From Candidatus Caldilinea saccharophila (GTDB taxonomy: Bacteria > Chloroflexota > Anaerolineae > Caldilineales > Caldilineaceae), in assembly GCA_016710365.1 (NCBI GenBank), contig JADJVW010000068.1, forward strand, positions 1 through 53,537: 53,537 bases of DNA, read 5' to 3'. Position numbers and translations under genes: made by a program. The notes below the pieces were generated by a model. The model was not told the origin of the DNA, searched no databases, and saw nothing but the letters and a program-made list of their open reading frames with translations. Positions 32,198-40,850 of the stretch are shown here, piece after piece (the stretch's first letter is position 1; every line of letters starts with the position of its first letter).

Positions 32198-32940
32198 GGA
32201 AGGGGGGGGGGGGGGGGGGGGTGGGGGGGGGGGGTGGACCGGACAGAGGGGGGGGGGTGCCCCCGCGGGGGGGCGGCCCGCCACCCCGGAGGCGCCGGCC
32301 CCGCCCCCCGGGGCCCCCCCCGGCGGGAAGGTGGGGAGACGGCGCCCGCACCCGCCAGCATGACCCGGGGGGGAAAGGGCGCCGGCGCGAAAACCGCGCC
32401 CGCGCCGGCACCCGCCAAGAGCGGGGGGAAGGGCCGCGGGGAACGCCCGCGGGGGCCCCGCGCGGGCGGAGGGGTGGACGGAAAGGGCCGCAGGGCCCCA
32501 AAAAAAGCAGGGCCGGGGCCCCCCCGGGGGGGGGGGGGGGGGCGGCCGGGCGGCGGAAGGGGGGGGGGGGGCCCCGTGGGGGGCCCGGGGGGGGGGGGGG
32601 GCGCCGCCCCGGGGGGCGTTCCGAGGAGGGCGGGCGGCGGCCCGGGGTTGCGCCGAAACCCCCCGAGCAAGCCAGGGGGGCCAGCCCCCCCCCCCGCGCC
32701 ACCAGGAGGTGGAGGCAGCCCCCCGCGGAGAAGCCCCAAGGGGGGGCCCCAAGGAAGGCCCCGGCCCCCGAGCGGGCGCCGGCCGGCGAGCCCCGCACCG
32801 GGGGGGGGGGGGGAGCCCCGGGGGGGAAAGGGCCGGCGCGAGACGGGGCGGGACGCCGGGCCGGCCCGGAGGGGGGGGGGGGTCCCGGCCCCCCGCCCCG
32901 GGGGGGGGGGGAGGGGGAGGGGCGCGGGGGGGAAAAGAAC
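32198..32940. other. 743-bp G-rich, T-depleted block
   Basis: Long G runs (up to 18) mixed with C and a little A, almost no T on the + strand. No coherent reading frame, no repeat unit, and no similarity to its surroundings. It sits between the minor head protein and the gp10-like gene, and cuts off the end of the former. It is most likely damaged consensus; a real G-quadruplex-prone insert is less likely. Confidence 0.7.
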
Positions 32941-33865
32941 GAACCACCTCTATCACTTGTGCCCCGATGCGGCACCTACACCCCGGATGTGCTGGGGGTA
33001 CCGCAAAGGTGCGCCCCTTCAACTTGGCTTGCAGTTCAACAGGAAGCTTGTCGCTAAACTTCCCATTCAACGCTACTATCTGCCCATCAAGAGAGCCGCA
33101 GTAAGGGCATACCCTCTCGTCATTAGCAACTTGCCAAGTCATCGCTTCAACCACGCCGGAAGCGGTGTAGGCTTGGTGCGTGCCATTAGCGGCGGCGCTA
33201 GTCGTTTCAGTCATGGCAATCAGCCGCGCCCGTCGTTCGTCAAAGATGCTGCTCAAGTCGCGCGTCAAGGCATCCAGATGTTCGCCGTTCGTGTACCATC
33301 TGGCGACAGATTCCCGTACCGCCGTGCGCGTGGTGCTGTCGATATTCATGATAAGTTCGGCGCTGTACTGCTGCGCCCACTCGCGCGCCGCCGTGTGGAT
33401 CATGGTGTAATCAAAGCCCACGCCAAGCGTCGTCAGTTGGTCCGCTGCCAGGTTGACGCCGGCGTCGACCGCCCGCCGCACCGTCGCGTTGATGGCGTCA
33501 TGCACGGCTTGGCTAGAAAGCCGCTGCTCTAAGTACGCCTGCAACTCGACAATGTCCATGTCCTCGGCGTTAGGCGGCAGCAGGTCGCGGAACTGCGCCC
33601 GGAGTGCCTTGGCAATGTCGCGTTGTGCCCGCGCCTCAATCTCCAACAACATGCGTTCTTCGTCGCTGTTATCGTCGCCGGGGTCGTGCGTCAGCATCAG
33701 CGCCTTGTACGCCTGCCAACCCTCTAGGGTGCTAATGTCGGTGTGCTCAATCAGCAATGCGCGCTTGTCGGCGTCAGTCAACACGTCGGACGCAAACGCC
33801 GCTACATCAGGCGTGCGCTTGCCCTTGGCCCATCGCAGGAACTTGCGCGCCTCATTCGCCCGCAA
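32941..33865 (-). CDS. Minor head protein (Mu gpF / SPP1 gp7 type), C-terminus lost
   Basis: About 308 residues are readable. The family signature is clear: MTETTSAAANGTHQAYTASG, then VANDERVCPYCGSLDGQIV, and PPAHPGCRCRIGAQ near the end. The N-terminal helical region (FLRWAKGKRTPDVAAFASDV) is the portal-interacting part. A TTG at 33865 overlaps the portal frame; upstream the frame is still open and Gln/Ala-rich, so the start is doubtful and an indel may have split a longer protein. The frame runs into the G-rich block at 32940. Confidence 0.8.
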
Positions 33866-35135
33866 TGCTTCCGGTTGTGCGCCGCCCTGTGCTGTATCCT
33901 GCTGCGCCTGTTGCGTGGCCTTGCCCGTCCTGTGCCCCCTGCGTGCCTGCTGCGTCCTGCGCCGCCTGCTGCAACTGCACCGGCTGCGGTTCGGGGTCCA
34001 AGTCCTCCGGCTCCACGCCTTCGGGCAAGTTCAGCCCCAACATTTGCGCCACAATGGACGGCTTAATGCCTGCGTTGACGTAGGCTGCAAACGCGGCGGC
34101 GCGCTCGTTTTCGTCTGCCTGGTAGATGGTCAACTCTTGCGGGTGCCACTCAAAGCGCATCCCGGCCGGCGCGAACAACTGCGCGTTGATTTGGCGCGCA
34201 ATGCTGTTCGCTTCGGGGACGACGGTCATGTCGTAAAACGTGAGCCGGTCGGCTTCCGCGGTCGCAAAGTTGGCCGCGTTGCTCATTACCAGGCTGTGCG
34301 GCACACCAAGCGCGGTCGCGATTTCCTCGCGTTCGGTCGCGGTTAGTTCGGTGTTGGTGAGTTCAGACAGCCCCTCGCCAACGACAACGGGCGTAACGGC
34401 GGCAGACACCACCTCGGCGGCAAAAGCTTTGTTGATGCCGGTAAAAAATCGCTGCCACCACGCTTTCAAGCGTTCGCGCTCTGCCTGCGGGGGGTTGCCC
34501 TCGACCGTCAGCAACGTCGCCTTGATTGCCCCGCGCTTGAAAAATGCCGCCGCAAACTCGTTGACGTTGTACAGCACGCCCGCGGCAGACATGGCGGCAG
34601 CAGCCGGCGCCGTGCGGGGGGTTGTCTCGGAAATGCCAGCCAGCCGCGTGTAGACGATGTCTTCTGGTGACAGCTCGCTTGTGGCGTTGCCAACCTGCCG
34701 CTTAAACGCCGTAATCGCGTCCACGCCCCAAACGGGCGACATGGTAGACGGATCCAGCCAGCGAATCGCGATAGGGCCTAGGCGCGAACGCCGCTTGTAC
34801 CAGAACGCCTGCGCGTTGAGGCAAAGCGCGGCTTCCGTCTGCCACAGGAGTTCTTCTAAGCCCTGGTACGCCGCGAGTTCCTTGGGCCATTCGTCAACGT
34901 CGTGCCGCACCAACTCGGTATCGCCGCGGTAGATGCTCCAGGGCATCGCCAGCAGCGCATTGGAGCGCACCTCGATGCACCTATACAAATATGCGACTGT
35001 TGCATATAAACGTAAGGGGCTATGCGCAGTGTTAGACGATTGCCACGGCAAAGACTCGCCAAGGTCAGCCCATGCCGAAAGGGAGTCTAGTGATATGGAT
35101 TTGGAGCCGTCGAACAGTTGCCGCTTGTATGCCAC
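33852..35135 (-). CDS. Portal protein
   Basis: 427 residues, HK97-type portal: AYLYRCIEVRSNALLAMPWS, YRGDTELVRHDVDEWP, LEELLWQTEAALCLNAQAFW, IRWLDPSTMSPVWG, DIVYTRLAGISETTPRTAPA, LGVPHSLVMSNAANFATAEA, FEWHPQELTIYQADENERAA. The dodecameric portal forms the DNA channel. The C-terminal Gln/Ala-rich tail overlaps the minor head gene in another frame. The lysine/glutamate-poor end is probably mis-framed by one base. Confidence 0.9.
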   Translation of the reverse strand: MAYKRQLFDGSKSISLDSLSAWADLGESLPWQSSNTAHSPLRLYATVAYLYRCIEVRSNALLAMPWSIYRGDTELVRHDVDEWPKELAAYQGLEELLWQTEAALCLNAQAFWYKRRSRLGPIAIRWLDPSTMSPVWGVDAITAFKRQVGNATSELSPEDIVYTRLAGISETTPRTAPAAAAMSAAGVLYNVNEFAAAFFKRGAIKATLLTVEGNPPQAERERLKAWWQRFFTGINKAFAAEVVSAAVTPVVVGEGLSELTNTELTATEREEIATALGVPHSLVMSNAANFATAEADRLTFYDMTVVPEANSIARQINAQLFAPAGMRFEWHPQELTIYQADENERAAAFAAYVNAGIKPSIVAQMLGLNLPEGVEPEDLDPEPQPVQLQQAAQDAAGTQGAQDGQGHATGAAGYSTGRRTTGSIAGE

Positions 35136-35160
35136 GCCGCGCCCCGATGGTGCAAAGAGA

Positions 35161-35187
35161 AACCCGCTACAGTTAGCATAGCGGGTT
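35161..35187 (-). terminator. Leftward terminator upstream of the portal gene
   Basis: AACCCGCTA (35161-35169) and TAGCGGGTT (35179-35187) form a perfect 9-bp stem with a 9-nt loop. On the - strand it is followed by TTTCTCTTT. It may end or attenuate the terminase transcript before the portal gene. Confidence 0.65.
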
Positions 35188-35425
35188 AAGTGGGGCGTGT
35201 ATATTAACCGGGGTTAATCCTTTCGCGGGTTTGCTTACTGCGGGGAACTTGCGTGCGCTGTAGGGTTCGCAGCATGACGAAATTAAAGACGTGTTCCATT
35301 GGGGGTAATAGCGTTACTTCTGCCATTTAACGCCCTCCCCCACTTACGCCCCGTCAGAGTGCCCCGCGTCCATGTTCTGTACAACGTTGCGCGGGCGAAA
35401 ACGGCACAACCGGCATACGTTTGGC
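35188..35425. other. Intergenic region upstream of the portal
   Basis: About 240 bp without a convincing gene. It contains TTAACC-GG-GGTTAA (35204-35217), a short symmetrical element, and otherwise unique sequence. A new promoter for the head genes may lie here, but no clear -35/-10 pair was identified. Confidence 0.4.
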
Positions 35426-35698
35426 CTAAACGGGCGGCTTGCGCACCGCGGCGGCGTCCTGGGTGTCGTCAGGTGTCAAATACTCCGTAGCGTTCTCGTA
35501 CCCAACATTGAACGCCTGCGTAATTCGGTCCAGCAGCCTATCCATTGCGGTCACATCTGCCGGCGTCATACACGCCATACTGCGATGCGTGTACTCCATC
35601 CACATGCGCGCTGCAAGACAAACATGGGAGAGTGCGTCAAGGTCTGCGCCGTCAATCACGACGCTATGCACCTGTCGCTTATACCGGATATTAAGCAT
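35426..35698 (-). CDS. Hypothetical protein downstream of terminase
   Basis: 90 residues, helical: VHSVVIDGADLDALSHVCLA and MTPADVTAMDRLLDRITQAF. It overlaps the membrane microprotein by stop/start proximity. It lies between the terminase group and the portal. No family is recognised. Confidence 0.55.
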   Translation of the reverse strand: MLNIRYKRQVHSVVIDGADLDALSHVCLAARMWMEYTHRSMACMTPADVTAMDRLLDRITQAFNVGYENATEYLTPDDTQDAAAVRKPPV

Positions 35699-35812
35699 CT
35701 ACTCTCCCTCGCCCGCGTCGCGCCAATCCAGATACTTCTTTAGCCCGTACATAAACGTCATGGCCGCGGTCCAGCCCAGCAGAAAGACGCTGATTGCCGA
35801 TGATAGGTCCAT
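35699..35812 (-). CDS. 37-residue single-span membrane microprotein
   Basis: MDLSSAISVFLLGWTAAM..., one transmembrane helix and a charged tail (KKYLDWRDAGEGE). The ATG at 35812 is preceded by GGGGGAG, and the start overlaps the end of the HTH gene. It is short but well placed in the operon. Confidence 0.5.
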   Translation of the reverse strand: MDLSSAISVFLLGWTAAMTFMYGLKKYLDWRDAGEGE

Positions 35813-36003
35813 CACTCCCCCTCCCTTGCTACCTTCGCCACAAGTTCCACCGTCGTGCGTGCGTCCGCTTTCACGCGCGCATTGTACAAGTGCATTTTCA
35901 CCGTTCCGCGCTGTATGCACAACTGCTGCGCTATCTCGCGCTCACGCCGCCCGTTGCACAGTAAGCCGACAATCTCCCGTTCGCGTGCCGTCAGTTTCGC
36001 CAT
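35812..36003 (-). CDS. Stand-alone LuxR/GerE-type HTH protein
   Basis: 63 residues from the ATG at 36003. LTAREREIVGLLCNGRRERE followed by IAQQLCIQRGTVKMHLYNAR is the complete GerE/LuxR DNA-binding domain, with no receiver or ligand domain. It probably acts as a transcription factor, perhaps for late genes: it sits directly behind the terminase large subunit. A slightly longer in-frame start (36021) is possible. Confidence 0.8.
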   Translation of the reverse strand: MAKLTAREREIVGLLCNGRREREIAQQLCIQRGTVKMHLYNARVKADARTTVELVAKVAREGE

Positions 36004-36027
36004 GATGTCCACATCTCCCACCTACGC

Positions 36028-37548
36028 TCAGAACAATAGCGGTATTCCCGGCGCATATGCCAAGTTAACCGAGTCCATGTCATCAGGACTGCGCTTGAGC
36101 CGCTTCTTAGTATCGTCTTTGCTTTCCACCACGCGCCGCCCTTGTGCGTCCTGCTTCCACGTCGGCATGAGTGCTTGCCGGCGCAATTCCCGCCGCGTCT
36201 CTGCGTCCAGTTTCACAAATGACAAGCGCCCTTCGTTGGCGCGCTCCGCAACGCCGAACCATAGTTCGCTGCGTCGGTTGGGATACTTTTCCGGCTCCAT
36301 TGCCGTGCTGCCGGCCTTGACGGGGATAAACGAGAAGTCGCCCCGTTGGTCCGTGACACCCCCACCTACGCCATCATCGTCAATCTTCACATCGATTGCT
36401 TGCGGCACTTGCCCCGTATACCGCCCCCACTCGCGCGCCAACTCTTTGAGCCGTCCCGCCGTTTGCGTGGTGTTCCAGCCGTTGTGCGTCTCGTGGTGCA
36501 GGCTGACAGGTCCGCGCCGAACGTGCATACTAGTGAAGTCGTCACCAAAGCGGGCAACGTCGCAGCCTATCTCGATGGGGTTGTCGCCTTCGGGAAGCAC
36601 AGCCGCTTCCGCCGCGCTGAATGTGCCATCGCCCCAAACGCTGTTGGTCGCCTGGCTGGGCCAGCGTCCCAGCATGCGAGACTCCGCAATCGGCCCCGGT
36701 CGCCACCACTTGCCCGCGCCGAACGGCCATTCGATGTCTGTCGCCTTCTTGTCGCCGGCGCTAATCGGCGTGCACCACTTCTGCACGTACTCATTCACGC
36801 GCCCGTAACGAATCGCGGCAGGGTATGGCGGCGGCTTACCTTCGTGCTCTGCCAGCACGTTAGGGTGCTCCAACATGGACACGCTGACGACGTGCCACCC
36901 GCCCGATTGTTCTTCGATGTAGGCTTGTGACGATGTATCGGTAGGGTTGAAGATGCACAACCACGCGTGCCCCTCACCCGCATACATGGATTCTGCGGCT
37001 TCCCAAAACTGAGACGCCACACCCACAGCCTCGTCAAAGATAATGAGCATGTGCCGCGCATGCCGGCCCTGGAACGAGTCTGAATCCTTCGCCGTGAAGC
37101 CGTGCGCCCAATGTGTTTCGCTCGATTCCAAGCGCGGCATCTGCGGACCACGGAAGCCCGGCCGTCCGGCGCGTTGGCTGCGCACCTCCTTCCACAGCAG
37201 GTCACGCACCTGCGTGTCAGTCGGTGCCGTCGTCAACGTCAGGCCTGGATCGCGCACGTCGTACCACCAATTAACCAAGCCGCCGGCCAGGTGCGTCTTG
37301 CCTACATTGTGCGATGCCTTAACCAGCACGCGATACGGTGGGGTGAGCAGCAGTTCCGCAATCTGCTGTTGCTTTGCCCACCAGTGCACACCAAGCACCT
37401 CACGGGCATAGCCGGCGGGGTCGGTGCGGTATTTGGCGTAGGCTCCCCGGTCGACTTCATCCTTCGATGAAACGCGCTCCATCACCGGGGATAACAGCGC
37501 CGCTATCCTCGAAGATGAACCGGAGAATTGCAAGTCTAGTGTCTGCAT
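36028..37548 (-). CDS. terL: Terminase large subunit
   Basis: 506 residues. Packaging ATPase: Walker A KASHNVGKTH (K84, T85), Walker B LIIFDEAVG (D172, E173). Nuclease domain: IGCDVARFGDD (D330), VKIDDDGVGGGV (D390-D392) and SPDDMDSVNL (D489, D490, D492) provide the RNase H-like metal ligands. It cuts and pumps genome DNA through the portal. Its N-terminus overlaps the small-subunit gene by 92 bp, which may point to an internal start (for example MERVSSKDEVDRGAY) as the true one. Confidence 0.95.
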   Translation of the reverse strand: MQTLDLQFSGSSSRIAALLSPVMERVSSKDEVDRGAYAKYRTDPAGYAREVLGVHWWAKQQQIAELLLTPPYRVLVKASHNVGKTHLAGGLVNWWYDVRDPGLTLTTAPTDTQVRDLLWKEVRSQRAGRPGFRGPQMPRLESSETHWAHGFTAKDSDSFQGRHARHMLIIFDEAVGVASQFWEAAESMYAGEGHAWLCIFNPTDTSSQAYIEEQSGGWHVVSVSMLEHPNVLAEHEGKPPPYPAAIRYGRVNEYVQKWCTPISAGDKKATDIEWPFGAGKWWRPGPIAESRMLGRWPSQATNSVWGDGTFSAAEAAVLPEGDNPIEIGCDVARFGDDFTSMHVRRGPVSLHHETHNGWNTTQTAGRLKELAREWGRYTGQVPQAIDVKIDDDGVGGGVTDQRGDFSFIPVKAGSTAMEPEKYPNRRSELWFGVAERANEGRLSFVKLDAETRRELRRQALMPTWKQDAQGRRVVESKDDTKKRLKRSPDDMDSVNLAYAPGIPLLF

Positions 37549-38005
37549 CTGGTATGTACGTCAGCAGCGCCAGCGTGAAACGCTCCTGCAAGTGCTTGAT
37601 GTCGCTCTGCGTCAGACTTGTGGCGGCGATGATCTTGGCGATGCGCTCGACTAATCGCCCGATGGCGTCGGTCATGTCAAATATGCGGGCAATGTCGTCA
37701 AACGGCAGTCGTTCACGGTCTGGAAAGCGGTCTAGGTAGTCCTGCAGCAGCGCCCGCATCAACGTAAGTTCTCCTAGTAGGTTACCCGGCTGCGGGTCGT
37801 TTGCGAACGCCGCCGCCTTCTCTTCTAGGCTCTTGCGGTGGGCGAGGCTGTAGCGGCCGGTTACAATAGGGCGCCCGTCACCGCCGCCCGGTCGCCCTTT
37901 ACTTGGCGAGCCCGCACCGTGCATCCGGCAGACCGTATACCCATTTACCGCATTCGCTTTGCACCTATCCCCCGTGCGTTTTGACTTCGCTGTGCACTGT
38001 GCCAT
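37457..38005 (-). CDS. Terminase small subunit-like protein
   Basis: 182 residues. The N-terminus CTAKSKRTGDRCKANAVNGY followed by TVCRMHGAGSPSKGR is the zinc-finger-like motif (C-x7-C-x8-C-x2-HG) of one class of small terminases and associated packaging proteins. The rest is helical (IAKIIAATSLTQSDIKHLQE). It directly precedes and overlaps terL, and it should recognise the packaging site. Confidence 0.75.
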   Translation of the reverse strand: MAQCTAKSKRTGDRCKANAVNGYTVCRMHGAGSPSKGRPGGGDGRPIVTGRYSLAHRKSLEEKAAAFANDPQPGNLLGELTLMRALLQDYLDRFPDRERLPFDDIARIFDMTDAIGRLVERIAKIIAATSLTQSDIKHLQERFTLALLTYIPDADTRLAILRFIFEDSGAVIPGDGARFIEG

Positions 38006-38014
38006 GCAAGAGGG

Positions 38015-38344
38015 TTATCCCGTCGAATTGTTACGCAAGAGGGTTTCCATCACCGCGCCTGCATCCTCGCGCGCCACGAACACCGTGCGCCCTATTGCCA
38101 CGCGCTTGATCGCCAAGTCCAACGGCACCGGACGCCCGTACTGCATCAGCACGTCATGGCGGTACCACTGCCCGTTGCGGCCCTGGCTAATGCGCGTCGC
38201 GGGCGTCGTGTGCACCGTCAATGTCTGCGGTACTGCCGCCGTCGTTACCGAGGGCTGCGCATTGGCCACTGTCGCCGCCGTCACGGTCGGCGCGTTGTCG
38301 AACAATGCCGAGTGCGACGCGGCCGCGTTGGTGTAGGTGGTCAT
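38015..38344 (-). CDS. Hypothetical protein upstream of the terminase
   Basis: 109 residues. The first half is low-complexity Thr/Ala/Val (NAPTVTAATVANAQPSVTTA). The second half is folded-looking (GQWYRHDVLMQYGRPVPLDL, AIGRTVFVAREDAGAVME). The start overlaps the previous gene's stop. No family is recognised. Confidence 0.55.
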   Translation of the reverse strand: MTTYTNAAASHSALFDNAPTVTAATVANAQPSVTTAAVPQTLTVHTTPATRISQGRNGQWYRHDVLMQYGRPVPLDLAIKRVAIGRTVFVAREDAGAVMETLLRNNSTG

Positions 38345-38595
38345 TCCTCAGCCTCGCTATGGTCGTGGATGTACGCCTCAAGCGCCGTAATGGTGCGTGC
38401 TTGTTCCTCGATCAGCACGTCAAACTGTAGCCGCAACGCCTGCAACGCATCCACAAGCCGCACGAACTCAGCGCGCATCTTGTCGTCAGCCGTGCGGCAA
38501 TCGGCGGCATAGCGGGGGTCGCGGAATGGCACGGTGCGCAGATTGCGCGCGTCGATGGCGTGCGCGTCGGGGTCGTGGCGTAGGTCGTGGTCCAC
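38341..38595 (-). CDS. Hypothetical coiled-coil protein
   Basis: 84 residues from a GTG at 38595 that overlaps the stop of the microprotein upstream. The C-terminal half is a helix (LVDALQALRLQFDVLIEEQA). The N-terminus is His/Asp-rich (MDHDLRHDPDAHAIDARN). The function is unknown. Confidence 0.55.
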   Translation of the reverse strand: MDHDLRHDPDAHAIDARNLRTVPFRDPRYAADCRTADDKMRAEFVRLVDALQALRLQFDVLIEEQARTITALEAYIHDHSEAEE

Positions 38596-38681
38596 TACCG
38601 CACCCCCTGCGCCCTGAGCACGTTGACGACGACTACCGGCAGCACCAACACGCCGACGATGGCGACGAGCAGGCGGGTCAC
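38595..38681 (-). CDS. 28-residue membrane microprotein
   Basis: GTG at 38681 gives MTRLLVAIVGVLVLPVVVVN plus a short basic tail. Its start overlaps the stop of the holin-like gene and its stop (TAGTG) overlaps the next start, a coupling pattern that argues for real translation. It could be a lysis accessory. Confidence 0.45.
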   Translation of the reverse strand: MTRLLVAIVGVLVLPVVVVNVLRAQGVR

Positions 38682-38968
38682 GCCTTCACCGCCAGTTTGC
38701 CAAGCAGCGCGTCACCAACGAGCAGCACGCCCAGAATGAGCACCGCCCACTGCGTGACGTTGCCCATGCCCTCCGGTAGCGTCTTGTCGTTCCACGCCAG
38801 CAGGAAGCCCGCCACAAGCGCCAATGCGCCGAGTACTGCCACGAACACCGCCGCCCAAAACATGAGGCTCATGTAAGCGGGGTGTGTCGCCTTGTCCTCT
38901 AGCACCGTCTGATTGATGCTGGCAGGCTGCACCGTCGCCGCTACCGTGTTGCCGTAGTCGTCAGTCAT
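38678..38968 (-). CDS. Holin-like membrane protein
   Basis: 96 residues with a polar N-terminus (TDDYGNTVAATVQPASIN), then two transmembrane helices (FWAAVFVAVLGALALVAGFL and WAVLILGVLLVGDALL). Size and topology suit a class II holin. It lies directly downstream of the lyase gene, forming a plausible lysis or host-exit cassette. Confidence 0.55.
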   Translation of the reverse strand: MTDDYGNTVAATVQPASINQTVLEDKATHPAYMSLMFWAAVFVAVLGALALVAGFLLAWNDKTLPEGMGNVTQWAVLILGVLLVGDALLGKLAVKA

Positions 38969-38977
38969 CGCGCCTCC

Positions 38978-40089
38978 TTACTGGTGCGTCCAGAGGGACC
39001 ACCCTACGTTCTTCCCTGCGCCCCCACCTGTCACGGGCAACGATACGCCATAGGCCCGATTGATGATGGGGATGATCCACTTGTCGTCACCCTCTGCCGC
39101 CCACCCTTGCCGGTAGTTGAACTGCACCGCGCGCAGCAGCGCCTTGTCGCAACAATCCCAAATGTCGCTGTAGCCAGCACGGTACGCCAACTCAGCCGCC
39201 GCAATCGGCCCCTGCAAGCCCTCCCAGGTGTAGACGACGTTGCTTGGCGGGATGCGGAACGACACCCGGCGCAGCTCTTCCGGCTGGCCACCGTCGACGT
39301 CGTACCCCTGAATCTTGGCACCCTTGGGCAGCACGCCCACCGGCTTCGACTTGTCAATCTGCCAGGCGAGGTCGCCGTACTCAAACCCGTTGTAGGCGTC
39401 CCAATCGCCCATCCACCCGCGCAGTGTCGCCACGGCACGGTCAGCGCCCGCCTTGTCGCCAAGGTACAAGGCACCCGCCAGCCATGACGCACGGCTGTGC
39501 CCGCCCCAATTGTTCGGACGGTCGAGGCTGCAATCAATCAGCGAACCCGCCTGCGAGGTCTTGTACGTCAGCAGCGCCGCCAACTTGACGCGCCACTTGG
39601 CGTCAAGGTCGGCGTCTACCGTCTTTAGCTGCACGATGTCTGCGGCCAACACGTAGCCAATCAGTTCCCGCCCCAAGGCGAGCGCGGCGCGCTTTCCAGG
39701 TTCTTGGTGCAGATGTCGGTGATTGCCTTGCTCACCTTGGCGAAGTAAACCGCTCCCCGTGCGGGCATGACAAGCGCCGCCGCCACGACGTTTGTCGAAT
39801 CGCTGCTGTCCTGGTTGGCGAGGTTCGTTGCGCCCGATGCGTTCTTAGCCGCTGCCAGCACGTCAGTCCAGCCCGCGCCCGATGTGGGCAGCTTGGAGAT
39901 TTCGGCGAGGCTAATCCAAATGCCGGTACTCGGCGTGACGACGGGAGGGGGAGGGGGAGGCGGGTCAACAGGCGGTGGATCTACCGGAGGGTCCACTGGC
40001 GGGGGTGTCGCCGTGACAATTTCGAGCGGCGCATCTACGCCCGCAATGACGATCTTCCCATCGATGCTGGTTACTGTAACCTTGGTCAT
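38978..40089 (-). CDS. Alginate-lyase-like polysaccharide lyase (one apparent indel near 39670)
   Basis: The first frame (40089-39661) has a small beta domain, a Pro/Asp linker (PPPVDPPVDPPPVDPPP) and the start of a helical domain (STGIWISLAEISKLPTSGAG). The second (39676-38978) continues LIGYVLAADIVQLKTVDADL, DRPNNWGGHSRASWLAGALY, EELRRVSFRIPPSNVVYTWE and ALLRAVQFNYRQGWAAEGDD. The all-alpha barrel with NNWGGHSR and later Tyr/Trp patterns resembles alginate-lyase-type enzymes. The fused product is about 370 residues. It could be a virion-attached depolymerase or act at exit on host exopolysaccharide. Confidence 0.7.
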
Positions 40090-40137
40090 GCTGCCGTGCC
40101 TTTCGCCGCCTATGCAGCGGCTTGCGTGCCTTTGTAG

Positions 40138-40395
40138 TCACTGTAGCACCACATGAGGCACGCCACGTTCCTCCACTTCGTCAGGTTCTTCGCTCGGGTG
40201 ATATTCGTACCAGGTGCCGTTGTCGAGCGTCAGGGGTAGCACGCGGCTGATGCGCGCCATGATGGCGTAGGCGCCGCGCCGTGTTACGCCACACAGCTCG
40301 GCAACTTCCATTGTCGTAAATTTGCGCCCCTTGCAGAGTAGAAAAACGATGATGGCGACGCGTTCGGATGGTACTTCAGGTGTGATGGTGCTCAT
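40138..40395 (-). CDS. Winged-helix/HTH regulator
   Basis: 85 residues from the ATG at 40395 (MSTITPEVPSERVAIIVFLL). The segment KFTTMEVAELCGVTRRGAYA is an HTH, followed by IMARISRVLPLTLDNGTWYE as the wing. It is a likely transcription regulator of late or lysis genes, placed just upstream of the lyase gene. Confidence 0.65.
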   Translation of the reverse strand: MSTITPEVPSERVAIIVFLLCKGRKFTTMEVAELCGVTRRGAYAIMARISRVLPLTLDNGTWYEYHPSEEPDEVEERGVPHVVLQ

Positions 40396-40423
40396 ACCCG
40401 CCTCTCCCGCCAGAAAGCAAATC

Positions 40424-40452
40424 GCCCGCCTCCGGTGTAAGCCGTGGCGGGC
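40424..40452 (-). terminator. Weak terminator-like hairpin
   Basis: GCCCGCC (40424-40430) and GGCGGGC (40446-40452) can pair. On the - strand the stem is followed by GATTTGCTTT. It separates the gene at 40460 from the regulator downstream. Confidence 0.4.
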
Positions 40453-40459
40453 ACGTTGG

Positions 40460-40648
40460 TTATTGCGTTGGATACCAGTATATGATCTCGCCCGCCAGCG
40501 GCTCACCGTCGCGCGCCCGCCAGATGGTGCCGTCCCACACCGCATCGATGATGCGCTGCTCAGGCGAATACCACACGCCCAGCACGACGTTGGTGGGTGG
40601 CGCATCGGTGCGGCCAAAGCGCACGCTGCTTCTACGCTGTGGGGTCAC
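40460..40648 (-). CDS. Small hypothetical protein
   Basis: 62 residues: VVLGVWYSPEQRIIDAVWDG and EPLAGEIIYWYPTQ. The aromatic-rich short sequence resembles small phage accessory proteins of the DUF551 kind (ending in a WxP-type motif). It overlaps its upstream neighbour. Confidence 0.55.
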   Translation of the reverse strand: MTPQRRSSVRFGRTDAPPTNVVLGVWYSPEQRIIDAVWDGTIWRARDGEPLAGEIIYWYPTQ

Positions 40649-40850
40649 GGTCGACCTCCTCCAGCCTGGCCAGCCGCGGCACGTACACCGCCTCCCGCGC
40701 GTCCGTCACCATCTCCAGGCCATACGCCTCCGCGGTGTGGCAGGCACAGCCGGGCGTGCGGCAGATGTGGTGCTCGTGGCGGATCATGCCGTTGCATGTG
40801 CACTCACGCCCGCCGGGGCACTTGTGGGTGCACTTCGCCGTGATGGCCAT
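40632..40850 (-). CDS. Small Cys-rich, probably zinc-binding protein
   Basis: 72 residues with seven cysteines and several histidines in the first 40 residues (CTHKCPGGRECTCNGMIRH, then CRTPGCACH). This suggests two metal sites. The rest is a short alpha/beta tail. Early accessory gene. Confidence 0.6.
   Translation of the reverse strand: MAITAKCTHKCPGGRECTCNGMIRHEHHICRTPGCACHTAEAYGLEMVTDAREAVYVPRLARLEEVDRDPTA

Noticed and set aside
32177..33532. Long open frames on both strands through the G-rich block (Gly/Arg/Pro strings)
   Set aside because: Open only because stop codons need T or A, which are nearly absent there; no protein-like composition.
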